Below, piece after piece: positions 1-12,470 of a DNA stretch of 64,000 bases. Position numbers and translations under genes: made by a program. Origin of the DNA: Russula earlei (taxonomy: Eukaryota > Basidiomycota > Agaricomycetes > Russulales > Russulaceae); the NCBI GenBank assembly GCA_025769875.1, contig JAGFNK010000009.1, forward strand, positions 62,001-126,000. The letters are read 5' to 3'. Below the pieces are notes generated by a model that searched no databases, was not told the origin of the DNA, and was given only the letters and a program-made list of their open reading frames with translations. Numbering within the stretch: position 1 is the first letter of the stretch; each line of letters starts with the position of its first letter.

Positions 1-197
1 ATCAAGCGACTCGGTTGAGGACGAGGCGGGGGATGCTGGTTCTAGGGGCGAGTTCATAGCCGAGCGTGCTGGCAACAGAGTAAACGCATCGCGTGGAGCG
101 CGTGAGGGGGCGTTGCCATCCGGGCCGAGGAGTCGGACAGAACGCGTTAATACATCGCAACTCGAGCGTCCGCGCTCACCAAAACCCTTGCCTTCGT

Positions 198-204
198 TAT
201 AAAT
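198..204 (+). promoter_or_regulatory. TATA box of the KHE-related gene
   Basis: TATAAAT lies 49 bases before the ATG at 247, a usual distance for a fungal TATA element with a short 5' leader. Bases 1-197 hold no gene I can support. An open frame ending at 200-202 has its stop inside this TATA box, which argues against it being coding. Confidence 0.5.
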
Positions 205-246
205 TAGTAAAACGTTCACCATCCCTTCCAGAGGACATTCGATATC

Positions 247-1345
247 ATGTCTGTTATACCAAAGACTAGGTTACCCATGCGGATCATCGCCCTGCCTTTG
301 ACCAGCGCCGTGCGCGGCCCAAGGCATGCGGAAGAGCCTTCGCCATTGGTGTATTATCACTTCCAGATGCCGCCCAAGGCAGATAACAAGCGGGGTGGAT
401 GGGTGGACTGGGCGACGGGCAAGGCAGCGAGTGTCTGGGCGCAGTTTGGCAAATCTCCGGAGAATTCATGGAAGGTCTGTGGTCCTGTCCCCGATCATCG
501 CCTCGAGGGCTGGCTGATGCCTTGACGATATAGTTCAAGATCTTTACGTACGGTGAGCGGTTGGCCGATCGTGTCGACTTCGAGGAGCTGGCCCTCAAGG
601 GCGTGGATCCTTCAATGGGCCCTAAATTATCACAGCCGAGAAGCCCAAGGGTTGAGCAAAAGAGAGATGTATTTGTACGCGTCACCTTTGAACGTTGGAG
701 CATCACAGCTGAACAAACCCCAGATTCCGCTTGTACATCCTAAAATTGTTGGGATATCGCCATTGGCTCACCTAGAAACGATTCTTACAAGACGAACGCC
801 GCGGCATCGCAAGGGTTTCTACACGTGGATGCTGTTAGCACCATTGACAACGCCATTTATGTTAATCCGTACGTCTCAGCCCGCCCTAGTCCCTCTTCCT
901 TCAACATACTCTATATGTAGCTGTGATACCCAACTTGCCGTTTTTCTTTTGTGTATGGCGATCGTGGTCACATTATAGAGGTGCCGTGGTTCGTTTGTTC
1001 GGCTTCTTGTCCTTCTAACAGTTTTCACTCCTTTCAGCGTACAAAGCATCCGACTATCTACAATCACTTTTACAGCGTGGCGCAATTGTCCCACATCACG
1101 ATGCAAATCTAGACGGCATCTATGCCAAGTATGCGCCCTCCAACACGTCCCACGACAAAGCAGAATCGATTTCTGGGTCCGGAAAGACCGAAGAAAGGAT
1201 GAGGGAAGACAAGAGGGTCCTTCTCAGGCGTGATGCGGTCCCTCACATACTTGAACTCTATGCACTGCCCGAGTCCGCAGCGTCGGACATCTATCGCGCT
1301 GTAGAACAAGTCTGCGCTCGCTTGAGGAGGGGGATCTACACATAA
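247..1345 (+). CDS. Mitochondrial K+/H+ exchange-related protein (Mit_KHE1 family)
   Basis: Spliced from five exons: 247-474, 534-668, 724-868, 921-980 and 1038-1345. All four introns are GT..AG and the phases join exactly, giving 291 residues. The N-terminal half carries the family hallmarks: MRIIALPL near residue 11, YYHFQ, the WVDWATGKAASVWAQFGKSP stretch, then YGERLADRVDFEELALKGVDPSMGP. The middle has HRTPRHRKGFYTWM followed by the hydrophobic LLAPLTTPFMLIPVIPNLPFFFCVW and WSHYRAYKASDYLQSLL, so one or two membrane segments are likely. This family (PF10173, with yeast homologues) is linked to potassium/proton exchange across the inner mitochondrial membrane. The role here is inferred from family membership only. 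The start was chosen because it is the first ATG after a TATA box and gives the conserved N-terminus. Confidence 0.85.
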
Positions 1346-2251
1346 CGACACTCTTGGGACACGTGTAACGTATCTTTATACAATGCTCCCGGGACTGAGC
1401 GTGACACATGGCATCGTCGTTCTCGGCTGCAACAGGAATGATCTGGACACCTGTCCAGCTCGAAGGTGATTGTCAACGCTGTACTAGAAACGTCTGGATT
1501 GCGAAGCAAGCATTATGTATGATCCCTCGCCCCCCTCCTGGGACCAGGCGTCTGCTCAGGACCTAGCCTCACATTTATCGTCATCGGATGGGTATTGTGT
1601 CTGAGTGGGATAGCATAAGATAATCCGCCATCAGCAAAAGCAAAAAGTCAAGAAGTCCGTGCCAGCCAGGGCGTTTACAGGCCCAGACTTGCGTGCTGGA
1701 TTACTTTGAAATTTCTCACCGCTCTTATCTTTCATCGTTGCTGGCGAGCCTCGGTGATTGTAGAGTACCACTGCCACTGCCAGTGAGGACGGCGAACGCA
1801 ACTGGCATTGACCAGTCACAATTTCCCTCATACGACGGGGACGATCGATGTATTTCTCGACTGGATGTGTAATGAGGTCACATCGCGTGAAGCGAGTTGT
1901 TGACCACACCTCAAGTCGGCGCTTGACATCACCCGTTCATTTGACATTGTCACTCGCCTTCCTGCCAGCTGTCACAATGCGCCATGCCCATCCGCGCTTT
2001 CACTTTATTCTCTTCTAATTCGAAAGCTCAGGATTGGTTTCCTGTCGTGCGTATTCTATTCATTAAAGCCGTGTCAAACTTGTTCATGTCCCACGTCCGA
2101 AAAAACGCGCGTGTTCTGACTCTACTTTAGGTTGCCTACCCGGTTCTCTTCCTTTCCCTTCAAATCGTCGTTAGCTTTCGCTCAAGCACAAATGCTTTGC
2201 CTTTTTCCACACCGGAGCTTGCCGTGGTCGAGGCCCTGAAGCTGTTGTCAA
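1346..2251. other. Intergenic region, no gene seen
   Basis: About 900 bases between two + strand genes. Short open frames on the minus strand (for example 1631-1909) have no recognisable domain and no convincing splice partners. It probably holds the 3' end of the first gene and the promoter of the next. Confidence 0.5.
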
Positions 2252-5084
2252 ATGTCTTCATCCGGAACCGATCCCAAGAGAGAACCGTTGTCTGGCACGC
2301 GTCAGGAGATTTTGAGGAGCAGCCGCTTGCATGCTCTGACTGGTCACGATGTCGGCGACGAGGAGAATGACGTTTCTCTCGATGGCGGCATCGACAAAGA
2401 ACCACCAGATGCCGCGCTCACGACGCGCTTATATCTCAGAGTTGCGTTGGCCGCGGTCGTATGGGCGAGCACCACATACGTCGTGCGTCCTCCACTTGGA
2501 TCAGCTTCCGAGAAGCGGTTTGATGGATCGTGTATCCCAGTCTTCGTCTGCTCTGTTTTTCTTCGACCCTGTGACTGTACACTTCGCCAGCGCGACCTCA
2601 ACCGCGGTCGTCTTGTACAGCTTTTATGCGTTTTCAGGGTTGGGCGTTACTGCAGCCGTCTCGCAGAGCGTCGCTCTCCAGGTCCGTTTGCCACATCTCC
2701 CCCTTGGTCCCAGTTTATTTCTCATCGCCGCGAACCGAACTAGCTTCTCGGCATTTTACTCGCCAAGGTCGCGCTGTCCCACCCATCACAGTCACATCTC
2801 GCCCCATCACTTATCTTACTCACTCTCGCCTTCACTAGTGCCTGTAACGTCCTTATCATTGATAATGTGCTGTTGACTCACCCTCTCCTTGCTCGAATGC
2901 TGACGGTGAAGATAGACTTATCACTCGCATGTAGCAACTCTAGGAGTCAGTCTTAACACCGTCTTATTCTCCTCTGGCCTCGCCCTTCATCTCGTCATCG
3001 GCGCATTTCAAGCATTCTTCATATCCTCTTCTCCCGCGGCGTTTATACCAGATTGGTCATTACGCCGCGTGTTTTCACTCATCATTAGAGCGTTACTCGA
3101 TTGGTCAATCCTCTCAATAATCCACGGTAAGACCTTCCGATGAGCGTCCCTGCACAATTCTGATTTATCTTTGTGTTCAAGATTACGACGCAATCCTTGA
3201 AAGAGTCTTGTATTCCCTCAGCCTGGGCCTGCTGATCCTAATAATCTCGCTGCTTAACAAATCATCATCTCTTTCTCTCCTCGTGGGCTCGGTTGTGGCC
3301 CTCTGGTCTTCCATCTCATACTTGTCCAAAGCGCTCTATAAGGGTCATGACACCTCAGTACGTAAAGCGGAGCGTCGACACCCCTTTCTCACCTTGACAT
3401 CGCAGGAACTTGAATCTCCTGTTTCGACGCGGCGCCGCCGATTCATTGCTTGGGCCATCTTCATCGTCCTTGGTCTCTGCTCCGTTGTGGGTGCCATCGA
3501 GGCAGTTCTCTTACGCTCGGAGAGATCTCTCCCCGCCCCTGACATTTTGTCCTTTCCTGGCCGAGCCGTCTGTCAACGCAGACCGCTGCCAGTTTTGCCT
3601 CTGCAACCCACCGACCGCCGGGAGTACAACCATTTCGACGACATCCTCCTGATCGTCTTCTTTAGTCATGCGCGCTACGATACCAACTTGGATTCTTATC
3701 GCGAAGTATACGCGGAATACTTTCCGAACGTACGCCTTTCATGAATGTGCTCGGCGCCTGAATTCGTCATCATGTTTCCGCACTTTGTAGATATTGTTCA
3801 TTGGCCCTGCGAGCCGCGAAGACGCAGGGTTCGATCATTCTTACGACGTCCTTGTAGATACCTATCAAGCTGCGGAGGATCTGAAGGACCCCACAGAATA
3901 CAAGATGGGTGGGCGAATGGCGCACCACATGCTCTATACCGCGTTGCAAGAGCATCCGTGCTACAATGGTTATCTCTGGGCACCCTTCGACACGCTGCTT
4001 AATGTGCCACGCCTTCAGCTGTTTGATCAAGACAAGTTCTGGTACCACTCGCCGTTCGGACGCTACGTGCCGAACCCGGCGTTTGACCCCTCGGCTATCG
4101 GAAACGCAAGCTTCCACGCCCCCCCGGCAAAGATATCACCCAACCCTGCAAACATGACCACGCCGTGGAAGGGTTGGGGTGAGGACTGGTGGTACGTAAA
4201 CCGCAGCGTTGTCTTTTCTCTTCCCTCGGCAGGCTGCTCACCGCGACCCTGTTTGTGACACGGCAGGTGGGGGTACGTACGCTTTACTTTCTGCGCCCGG
4301 CACCCTGAACTATGAACCGTTATTTACGTTTCTCTTTGTACGCCTGCAGTTCGCCTCATGTTGGATTGCTCGTTTGCATGCAGGCGTTTAATAAGGTCCC
4401 CAAAGAGCAGCGCGATCGCCTCGCAGCACTTACGGGAGAGCCCAATCGCTTCATTGGCGGCTCCGCTGACACGATGTACGTACCCGGACGGCACCGTGAG
4501 ACCTTCATGTCCACGCTCGCGCTCTTCCTCCAAACCAACTGCTTCCTTGAGATCGCGGCGCCCACCACGCTGCACCTGGTGCTACCACCGCACGAGGAAA
4601 TCCTCTACGTAGACCATGTACGTCGCCGCTCTCGATTTTTTTTCTTTGTCTCTCTCCTTCTCGAACATCCCCTTTACCCCAAACACCCCCCCCCCCCCCC
4701 CCATCATCCGACCTCTCATCCCCACCCCCTTCTTTCTTCTCTTTCGGCCGTTTCGTCAACGATACGTCCAAAATAAATAAAAAAGTTCACTTCTTGGGTT
4801 GACCAGAAACCGACTGACGCGGTTCTCTCATTTTTGGAAATGAACAGTGGTGGATATGGCAGCCGCCGTTCGATACGAGGTTTGTGCGCGGGCAGTGGGC
4901 GCAAGGCCGCGAGGTCGATACCTTCCACTCGTTCCACTGGGGCGAGCTGAGCGGGCAAGGTGACGCCGCGACATGGGAGCCACGACCGGAGCGGGTCGGG
5001 GACATGCGGCGGCTGCTCCAAGACTCGGCGGCGAGACAAGGCATCCCCTTCCCAAAAACATCCAGTTTAAAGTTGAACAGCTGA
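2252..5084 (+). CDS. Uncharacterised multi-pass membrane protein with large conserved C-terminal domain
   Basis: Multi-exon gene. Well-supported exon ends are 2252-2482, 2541-2681, 2768-about 2843, about 2935-3125, 3182-3729, 3791-about 4191, 4382-4617 and 4848-5084. The splice between about 2840 and 2935 is ambiguous. A tiny exon near 4266 probably supplies the Trp/Gly residues after EDWW. The N-terminal half holds several hydrophobic helices (for example LYSLSLGLLILIISLL and RRRRFIAWAIFIVLGLCSVVGAIEAVLL, positions 3208-3510). The C-terminal half starts at HFDDILLIVFFSHARYDTN, continues with IGPASREDAGFDHSYDVLVDTYQ and HPCYNGYLWAPFDTLLNVPR, and ends with WWIWQPPFDTRFVRGQW. It looks like a membrane-anchored, perhaps lumenal enzyme domain conserved among basidiomycetes. 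I cannot name its function. Intron 4618-4847 is unusually long (230 bp) and carries a 17-C run. Confidence 0.8.
4686..4702 (+). repeat. Poly-C homopolymer (17 C) inside an intron
   Basis: Seventeen consecutive C in the last intron of the membrane-protein gene, surrounded by T-rich and C-rich tracts (4630-4790). Such a run is prone to length error and length polymorphism. Confidence 0.9.
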
Positions 5085-5646
5085 ATCCGCCCTGCCGCCG
5101 CTTTTTTTTCTCTTGTCCTTTACTTTTTTTTTTTTCTTTCTGGTTGTTCATTAAAGAACACGACATTATGGTTTGTCCGTCCCTGTTTTAATGTTTTCCC
5201 TCTTCCCATACAATTTTTTTTTGCTACGCAGGTCTGTCTATTTGTGAATCCCCTTTCAGGTTCTGGTTGGTAGCTACCAGAATCGATAAACGAATGTTCA
5301 GAGCGAACGAGTGGAGCGCCGCTGAGTTCTCGCGAAGCGCCCATCAGCTCACCAGCAATAAATGCCGTGCGATTCAGTTCAGGAGGGCCAGCCAGGGATC
5401 ACCTGGGCCAGTGCGTGAAGATAAAAATACTCGTAGTACGGTTACAAATGTTACAAGAAGAGTAAGTAAGGGACGCGTGGATTGCACACATCAACGACGA
5501 TGAAAATGATAAGGAAACTACTACTTTAGCAAGACAACAACGTCAGACAAGAATTACGTCGTAGCGAATTGCAACGACTCAAGGAACATGGAGCAAGAAA
5601 TAATGAATCTGGAGGCATATCTTGTACGGCATACCACAGAGGACAG
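5085..5646. other. Intergenic region between convergent genes
   Basis: Contains several T-runs (5102-5140, 5212-5222) that fit 3' UTR or polyadenylation sequence of the upstream gene. Small open frames (5267-5503) show no recognisable protein. Nothing else seen. Confidence 0.5.
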
Positions 5647-7896
5647 TCAATGTCGCACTGGCACGGCAAGGATAGAACCAACTAGGGTCAGACTTAGGAT
5701 CATAGCGACAAAAGCACTGCGCACGACAATCTCCCATTGCGCTCGGGAGACGACGGGGCTGAGGACTCTGGTAAGAGGGCCAAACGCGGGAACGTTACGC
5801 ACGCGATGGTGCTGAATTTCAATTTTGTGGAGTCCAACGCGGGGTGGAGTGGCCTGGCTCTTATACTTCTGGTTTGCCGGAGCAGCCGGAGTGGAACCCA
5901 CGACAGAGTTGTGGTTACACTTGTGCTGCGCACGAGCGAGAAATGAGGACGGCGACATCAGCTCTGCGCGTCGAAGGGGATGTATGTCATCATCGGGAAT
6001 TGCGACAACGGTTGGAGATGGCAGTGGCACCGATGGTTGGTTTGACTCTGATTGCTTTTCCTCAGGAGGAGAGTTCAAAGGAAGAGCAACGGATGATGGA
6101 GCTGCGGGGACTGCCGCGCAAATGCACGGAACATCTTCACCATCGCGAACTGGAAGGGAGTCAAAGTCAAACGTGGCAGCTCGCCCTTCCTCGGCAGCTT
6201 TTCCCGTTGGGCGATCATAGAGGTCATCATCGTCGAATGAGATAAAACCGGCTGTAGCATTGCCGTAGCATGCCCGATTAAAGCGACACTCTTCGCTATG
6301 CGCGTCAGCGGTCCCAAAACGATAGGAGGGACTGGGCACCGCGATACCATCCGTGATAAATGGGTGAGCATTGAGACCAGTACGGGTAGCAGGGCCTTCT
6401 GGGGCAGGATCTGGATCAAAGTATGCTGGGGAAACAGTGATCTCGGGCTCAGACCCATCCATAAGAGCGCCATTGTAGGAGGATGCCGAGGATGTGTACT
6501 GCGAGGCCAAGTCATAGGGTGTGGAGGCGATAGAGTTGGCTAATGAATCCCGTTGCACAGGTGAAATGGCAGCAGGCGGGGGATGCCCAGGTATCGCGAT
6601 AGTCAGAGGGGTAACAGGAGGCTTGCTTTGGGTTGGGGAAGGATATGGACCTCTGAAGGTGTAGGAAGGTAAGAAATGAAGAGGAAGAGGGTGTTTCGGA
6701 CTTGTACATGGGAACTGGAGATGAAATATGCGGACGAGAAGAGGACGCATCGAGGGGCTTGGGGGATGAGATGCGCGGACGAGAAAGTTCGAACTTTCGT
6801 AACTGACGCAGGTCACCGAAGATGTAGACCATCATACAAACCTGGGCGGGGGATTAGCACCTGTGATCATCGGAAAATGGATAGATATAGATCTGACCCC
6901 GTTTAAGCTCGCAATGATGATGGTGAGTCCGAGCCATAACCCCGGGAGGGAGAGCAGACGAAGCCATCTCGCGTAGTCTTTTGCAAAATTGACAGCTATT
7001 GGTGGGACAAAACCAGCTAGCGCAATGACGATACCACCAATGGTGCCACAAAGGGCACGATTAGTCCCGACATTGTAGTACGAGGCGAGGACAAAGCGAT
7101 CAAGGCTGTCTTTGAGCATGTTGTGGACTTGCCACGCGACGTCAGAAAAGACGACGGGATCTGGGTGGGGAGAGACGAAGTGACCGGTATGAAATGGCGA
7201 AAGCACATCAGAAGGGATGTTGAGCTCATATTCGGCACCAGGAGTGAAGAATGTTTGCTTGGCGCGAAGGTAAAAGAGAGTGAGACCAGTGGAGTGCTGA
7301 ATCTGGTTTGAAAATCGATATTGCTCCTTGGGATTGGAGTCGTTCTTGACCGGACGGGACTGCGCAACCCATTGATCGTAACGTGAGGCATATTCCTTTA
7401 ACCAAAGGATGAAGTAACTATAAATGGGTGAGTATGCAAGGGAGAAAGAGAGGAGACACTCGAAGACGAACAGGTTCTCGGGACAACCCTCGACAAACAA
7501 CAGCCACTCCTCGAAGTCTTTGAGACCTGAGAGGAAGATGAAAAGACGAGAGGGAGTAAGAGGGGAGAGGTAGCTACCGAGTGGGGGGAGATGTTTCCTA
7601 TTCAGCACGTCATCCAGTTTTACCTTGAACATAGGGGTCACTGCGTGCGGGTTGGTTGGTAAAGATTAGATCCGATCATGGCAATCAAGATTGAAATGAA
7701 CGGACCGCTGCATGAGCGAACCTTGCCCACAGCAGGAGGAGGACTGCAAAGACGATACTATAGACAAGGGAGTGAGAAAAGAGCGGATGAAGAAGGTCTG
7801 GATGCATACGGGTAAGGAGAGCAAGGCGTTTATCGTGAGGCGGAACGTCCTGGGTTGCTTATCACGTGATGAGGCGGGGTAAGGGAATTGTGCCAT
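5647..7896 (-). CDS. RGS-domain integral membrane protein (regulator of G-protein signalling type)
   Basis: Minus-strand gene with several short introns. Recognisable parts in order: an N-terminal hydrophobic segment (VFAVLLLLWARFAH, about 7720-7770); PPLGLKDFEEWLLFVEGCPENLYFILWLKEYASRYDQW, formed after splicing out 52-60 base introns; a middle part with YNVGTNRALCGTIGGIVIALAGFVPP; then LRLLSLPGLWLGLTIIIASLNG joined to VCMMVYIFGDLRQLRKFEL. A long Ser/Pro-rich tail follows, ending in a hydrophobic stretch (FVAMILSLTLVGSILAVPV) just before the stop at 5647-5649. This is the layout of fungal RGS proteins that carry membrane helices, thought to speed GTP hydrolysis on G-alpha. Intron 1 near 7780-7830 does not join in phase with the ATG at 7896 by a simple choice, so the first exon is uncertain. 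Confidence 0.75.
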
Positions 7897-9208
7897 GTCG
7901 GTCGACGGTTAGAGGGGAGGGGGAAGGGGGAAGGGAGGGGTGAAGGGGAGAGGACACGAGGGATGGGAGGGTTTTAGAGGAAAAGTGGAAGAAGGAAGCA
8001 CGATCTGCATGCCACCCTTGGCATCTTCAATGCCCTCGCTCCTCACGTGAAGATACTCAAATGGTCGACCGACAGAACTCTCTCTGTGTGAATTCGAAGG
8101 AGAGATGTCTACTCGTTTCCCACACCCACTTTATCGTCCACCCCCCCACTATTGTTTATCATCTCTCCACATGCTGCCTACGTTGATTTTCACGCACACA
8201 GTAGTGGTCTTGGCCCTCCTCGGTCGTAAGCCTCCGAGGATCTCAAAGCCTAATTGTGAGCGTAGTCGCGAATCGGCCATTGTGAGGCGGAGCTTTACGG
8301 AACTCTCGTCACATCACCCAAATGACGGCCAATATCCCCTGCCGTCAATTTGTCAAAATTGTCAATATTGATTTTGAGCCTGTTTCTCATCGGCTCTTTT
8401 ATTTTCAAACATTGGGGGTGAGGGAAGCGAGGAGTGTGGCGCCGCCAACTCCACCAAGACCTGTCCTGGACAAGGCTGTCACACGCATGGCTCGGTTTAT
8501 GAGTTTTTGGACGTTCGTTCTTTAAAGCCTCTGCATGGTCACATGAAAAGGCATACATAGCGGGAATCGACACATTCTGTTTTCGAGTACGGCAGCACCG
8601 AGGAATGGTATGAATATGATAATCCCCGATGCGGATAGATGCCGCCGGGGAGAAACTGTCAGGCTGTTCGCCCGTCCAACGTACTTTTACCTTGTACGTG
8701 CATCGTAGAGGCCGTCGTCGGTGGCACCGCGCCCCATCGAATTATTAAGTTGGTGAATAAAACCTCCGCTCGATGCGTGGGACTGAAACGCGAGTCACTG
8801 GCCTTGACAATCGGAGTGGATGCTTGGACTTCGCTGAACGGTGTTTCCAGCAACCCGTCAAATATGACCTTTCTACGCCAGCCCCGCTCAGTGGAATAGC
8901 CCCGACAGTCTGAAATTTGCCACTTATGATGATCGTGACAAGAGAAACACGTCCACAAATTGAAGGGGAGGTCGGCCATCACTTGCCTCGACCAGAACCA
9001 CGAAGAGCCCTCCTTCGATCAATGCACAGGCAGACGGACGGTTGAGAGTACAAAGCCTACTTCTCCACAATAAAGACAATGATGATGTTGAGATGATTGT
9101 GGAACGTGCCATCACGTGAGATGGGGACTGAAATTCAGCTGAGCTCGTATTTCAGCCAGGCAAAGTCTGCTCTGACCCCGATTCCTCAACCCCCCCTCGC
9201 CCTCGTCA
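7897..9208. other. Intergenic region between divergent genes
   Basis: About 1.3 kb between the RGS gene (-) and the F-box gene (+). It holds G/A-rich tracts next to the RGS start (7911-7990). Short open frames (8105-8371, 8639-8899) have no recognisable domain and no consistent splicing. Probably two promoters; no further gene is supported. Confidence 0.5.
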
Positions 9209-11042
9209 ATGGATTCCAGTGCAGAGCAACCACAGGGTACCGATTCCTCTCCATTTCCTGTTAACACACTCCACATCAACGGCCAGGAGTTCCGTGTCAT
9301 CGAATTGCCTGATTATCACCTCGCGGCCGCTTTACGGCGTCGGTCCCTGGAGGAAAGAGAAACAAAGAGGAGAAATTTCATCCCTCCGTCAGAAGGCACC
9401 CCTGTCAACTCACTTCCGAACGAACTTCTCTCATACATCTTTACATTGGGATCGGCTGCCGAGGAAGATGGCATCGATCCCGACGACGGAGCGGTGGAAG
9501 AAGAGATCGAGCCGGAGGCATCAACGACAGCCCAACACAGACGGCGTCTCCCCTTCCAGGTGCTCGTCTCTCACGTCTGCAGACGCTGGCGTATGGTCGT
9601 TGTGGAGACCTCGACGCTCTGGACTCACCTCGACTTCGCCGAGGGCCCGCCCTTCGACAAGTCCCGAATATGGCTCGAGCGCTCCAAGGCCTGTCCGTTG
9701 GACATAGAGCTCGATTGCACCGTCGACGACGATTCGTGCTGCGACGAATCAGACGATCGAGCGGATGCTTCTTCTGTTGATGAGCTCGTCCCGCGCGAGG
9801 ACCGCGTCGCCATGCCCGGTGGGCCCGTTCCCGTCAAGGCAAAGGAGAAAAGGTCCTCCGCCCGTCTCTCCACCGTCGACCTCCCCGTCGTGCGAGATCT
9901 CATCCTCCCGCACGCCGCTCGGTGGCGCATCTTCGAACTCATGGTGAACGACTTTCAAGTCATGTACGGGATCCTGTCCACCCTGTCGTCCATCCCCGAG
10001 GCGCCTCAGCTCCAGGTCTTGCGGCTCTATCACTACGACGACAACGACGACTACGATCACTTTCACCCCCCCGCACCTCAAGCTGCCGTTCGCCCCATTC
10101 TGCGGGCGAGCGCCCAACCTCGTCCAGGCCGCGCTGTGGGGCGTGCACGTTGACTGGGAGGCATGCGCCTTTCTGCAGGGTCTCGAGGAGCTCGAGCTCG
10201 CGTACCACGCCAAGGACGTGCGCCCACCGTACGAGATCTTTTCTCGCACCTTGAAGGCATCCCCCGATCTCCACATCCTCACCCTCTGCGCGTCTGGTCC
10301 TGCCGGCCACCCCGAGGACTGGCCCTCGGACGTGATCGAGCTGCCCTCGGTGAAGCACCTCGTCCTCGCGTTCATCGAGCCCTCGTACGCCTCCGCGCTC
10401 ATGAAACGCCTCGTGTTCCCAAACCTCGCCACCCTCGCCCTCGACTTTGACGTCGGCGATTACTCCTCCTTCCTCGCCCAGCTCGCCAGGCCGGCCCACA
10501 ACCAGCCCCACTCGCTCTGTCACACCCTCATCGACCTCAAGCTCTCCGGCATGCAGTGCTCCGACGCCGCCCTCGCCACCTTCTACGCCGCCCTCGCCAA
10601 CCTCGCCTCGCTCAACCTCAACTGCTACCACCTCCCCGCCCCCTTTTTCGACTACCTCTACCCCGGCCTCAGCGACGCCGAGCAAGTCGACGGCTGCTTT
10701 CTGCCCAAGCTCGAGACCCTCACGACCGCCGGCATCGCCGGCCACGAGATGTGCGACCTGCTGTCCAGCCGCACCGCGGTGCCCATCAAGCACGTCCTCA
10801 TGGACTCGGAGGCCGACGTCAACAACGAAGAGGAGGAATGGCTCCGCACGAGGGTCGAGTCGTTGGACTTTTTCGAGGGTTCGGACGACGACGATGATGA
10901 TGACGACGACGACGACGACGACGACGACGATGAGCCCATTGAACTGGATGAACAGGATCCGGTGGTTCCTGCCCTTGAAGAGGAGAGCGGCGGAGTACCT
11001 GGGGAGTGGGTTGATGATAACGACGACGGTCCAATACCGTAA
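9209..11042 (+). CDS. F-box protein with leucine-rich C-terminal half (frame interrupted by one base)
   Basis: The first frame, 9209-10153, has a Glu/Arg-rich start, then the F-box: NSLPNELLSYIFTLG (residues about 69-83) and, after an acidic insert, LPFQVLVSHVCRRWRMVVVETSTLWTHLDF. WLERSKACPLDIEL follows, which is typical of mushroom F-box proteins. The second frame, ending at 11042, continues with leucine-rich repeats (LEELELAYH, VKHLVLAFIEP, NLATLALDFD) and a poly-Asp tract. The two frames join at a run of seven C at 10066-10072: with six C the protein reads straight through HLKLPFAPFCGRAPNLVQ into the second frame. No intron is needed. Either the base is an assembly error or the allele is broken. 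F-box proteins act as substrate adaptors of SCF ubiquitin ligases; the substrate is unknown. Confidence 0.75.
10884..10931 (+). repeat. GAC/GAT trinucleotide repeat coding poly-Asp
   Basis: Sixteen consecutive aspartate codons (mostly GAC, some GAT) near the C-terminus of the F-box protein. A likely length-polymorphic microsatellite. Confidence 0.9.
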
Positions 11043-11295
11043 GAAAATGCTTGACCCTCGTTCCTTACTGTAATACGTCGTGATATAACCCTGCGGATTC
11101 CCCTACTTCCCCACATGTTGAAATTGATACATTGTACATAGACAGACCAACCCATCATCCTGCTAATATTAAAACTTAATACAGATCTAATGTAACCGAT
11201 GTGTCCTCAAGGTGGTCTCATAAGAATCAAAAGGCACGCGAAAGGCGATCGGTGCCAGCAGGGGTGTGGGTGGAGTGCAGACTGTCGTGGAGCAG

Positions 11296-12470
11296 TCAAG
11301 GTGATGATGATCTCGGTGTGGTGACCGCATCGTTACAATGAAGCTCCGTCATACCAAGGACCATTTCCGGCAAATCGTCCTCATCGTAGTCCAAGTCGAA
11401 GCTCTTCTTCTCCTTCCCCTTTGGGTGGTGGTGGCCCGCAAACGCCGTCCCGTTCGGGTGCGGCCGCCGCGGGTCAGGCATCGCGATGAGTACCGTGACC
11501 TGCAGCCGATCGTGTACAGCAGACGGTGCTGACGCGTTCGGCCACTGGGGGAGGCCGCCGCCTTGAAGAGGCGAGACGTCGAACAAGGCAGGCTCCGACG
11601 CGGGAGGGAGGCGTGGCCAAAGGCGAGGGCGGGGCTCGTCGCGAGAACGGGTTGCGCAGCCAGAGACGTCGGTGGAGAGGACGCGGGGGATCGTGCGCCA
11701 CCACCGGCGCTGCAGCTTGCATCTCGCCGCCGTTCGCATCCATTGCCTGTGCGTCTTGGCCGGGAGCGGCGGTAGGCGTACCAGTAACGGGCAGCACGGA
11801 CACGGGCTGGAGGGGGAAAAGCATAGCGGTCAGTGAAACGCGATATTTCGCAACGGTACCGAGCATCCGAAGGTACCACTATTGTCCCCGCCACCGACGC
11901 CACCACCAACCATAAACACCCACGCACGGGCCAGAATACACGGAAAAGGATGGCGGAGAAAAGGAGGGGCCGGGGGGAAGGGGGGAGGGGAACAGAAAGA
12001 AGAAATGTGAAAGCAAAGAGCACGTACGACAATAGCGCCCCATGTGTCGTTAGACGCAGGGGACACGCGGGCCTCCCACAGCTTCGGCTTCTGGCCAATG
12101 GCGCGACGGCGACTCGCTCGTCCGCCATGACGCGTGGTGGGCGGTATGACGCCCGCTAATATCGCCTCTTCGACGCGCCGTCTGAAGCGCCGGCGCAGGA
12201 TGAAAGAGCGGAGGATGATCGCGGACGACACGAACAACAATAGGAATAGCGTCGCAAGGAAGGTGAACCTATTTTTTTTCGAAAATCAGACACACACATC
12301 GGCTAGACGGAGGTGGTAGGGGGTGGCGTGTGGGGAACAAAGGGCGAGTGTGGGTGCCGCAAGTGCAAGAGAGACGGTATCAGCATCCTCTTACCCCTTC
12401 CCCCGCCCCCGTTCCCCGCCCCCGTCTCCCCCATCCCGCCGTCGGGCATGTCTTGCGTGAGATAGTGATG
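11296..12470 (-). CDS. Hypothetical single-pass membrane protein
   Basis: Function not recognised. The conserved-looking N-terminal exon (about 12267-12010) reads FTFLATLFLLLFVSSAIILRSFILRRRF, a signal-anchor helix followed by a basic patch, then AILAGVIPP and KPKLWEARVSPASNDTWGAI. An intron (about 12020-11840) leads to a Pro/Arg-rich exon and the C-terminus, with VLIAMPDPRRPHPNG and the acidic LDYDEDDLPEMVLGM before the stop at 11296-11298. Two frames meet near 11602-11604, where one G too many appears to be present: removing it joins PLATPPS to ASEPALFDVSPL. A small first exon probably lies near 12392-12470 (MPDGGMG..., Gly-rich) with donor GTAAGA, but its phase does not fit cleanly. The 5' end is therefore approximate. 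Confidence 0.5.

Noticed and set aside
2..202. Open frame at the left edge, possibly the 3' end of an upstream gene
   Set aside because: Its stop codon lies inside the TATA box of the next gene, only 45 bases before that gene's ATG, and the composition looks random.
10447..11073. Long Thr/Ser/Pro-rich frame on +
   Set aside because: It is an out-of-frame shadow of the GC-rich F-box gene.
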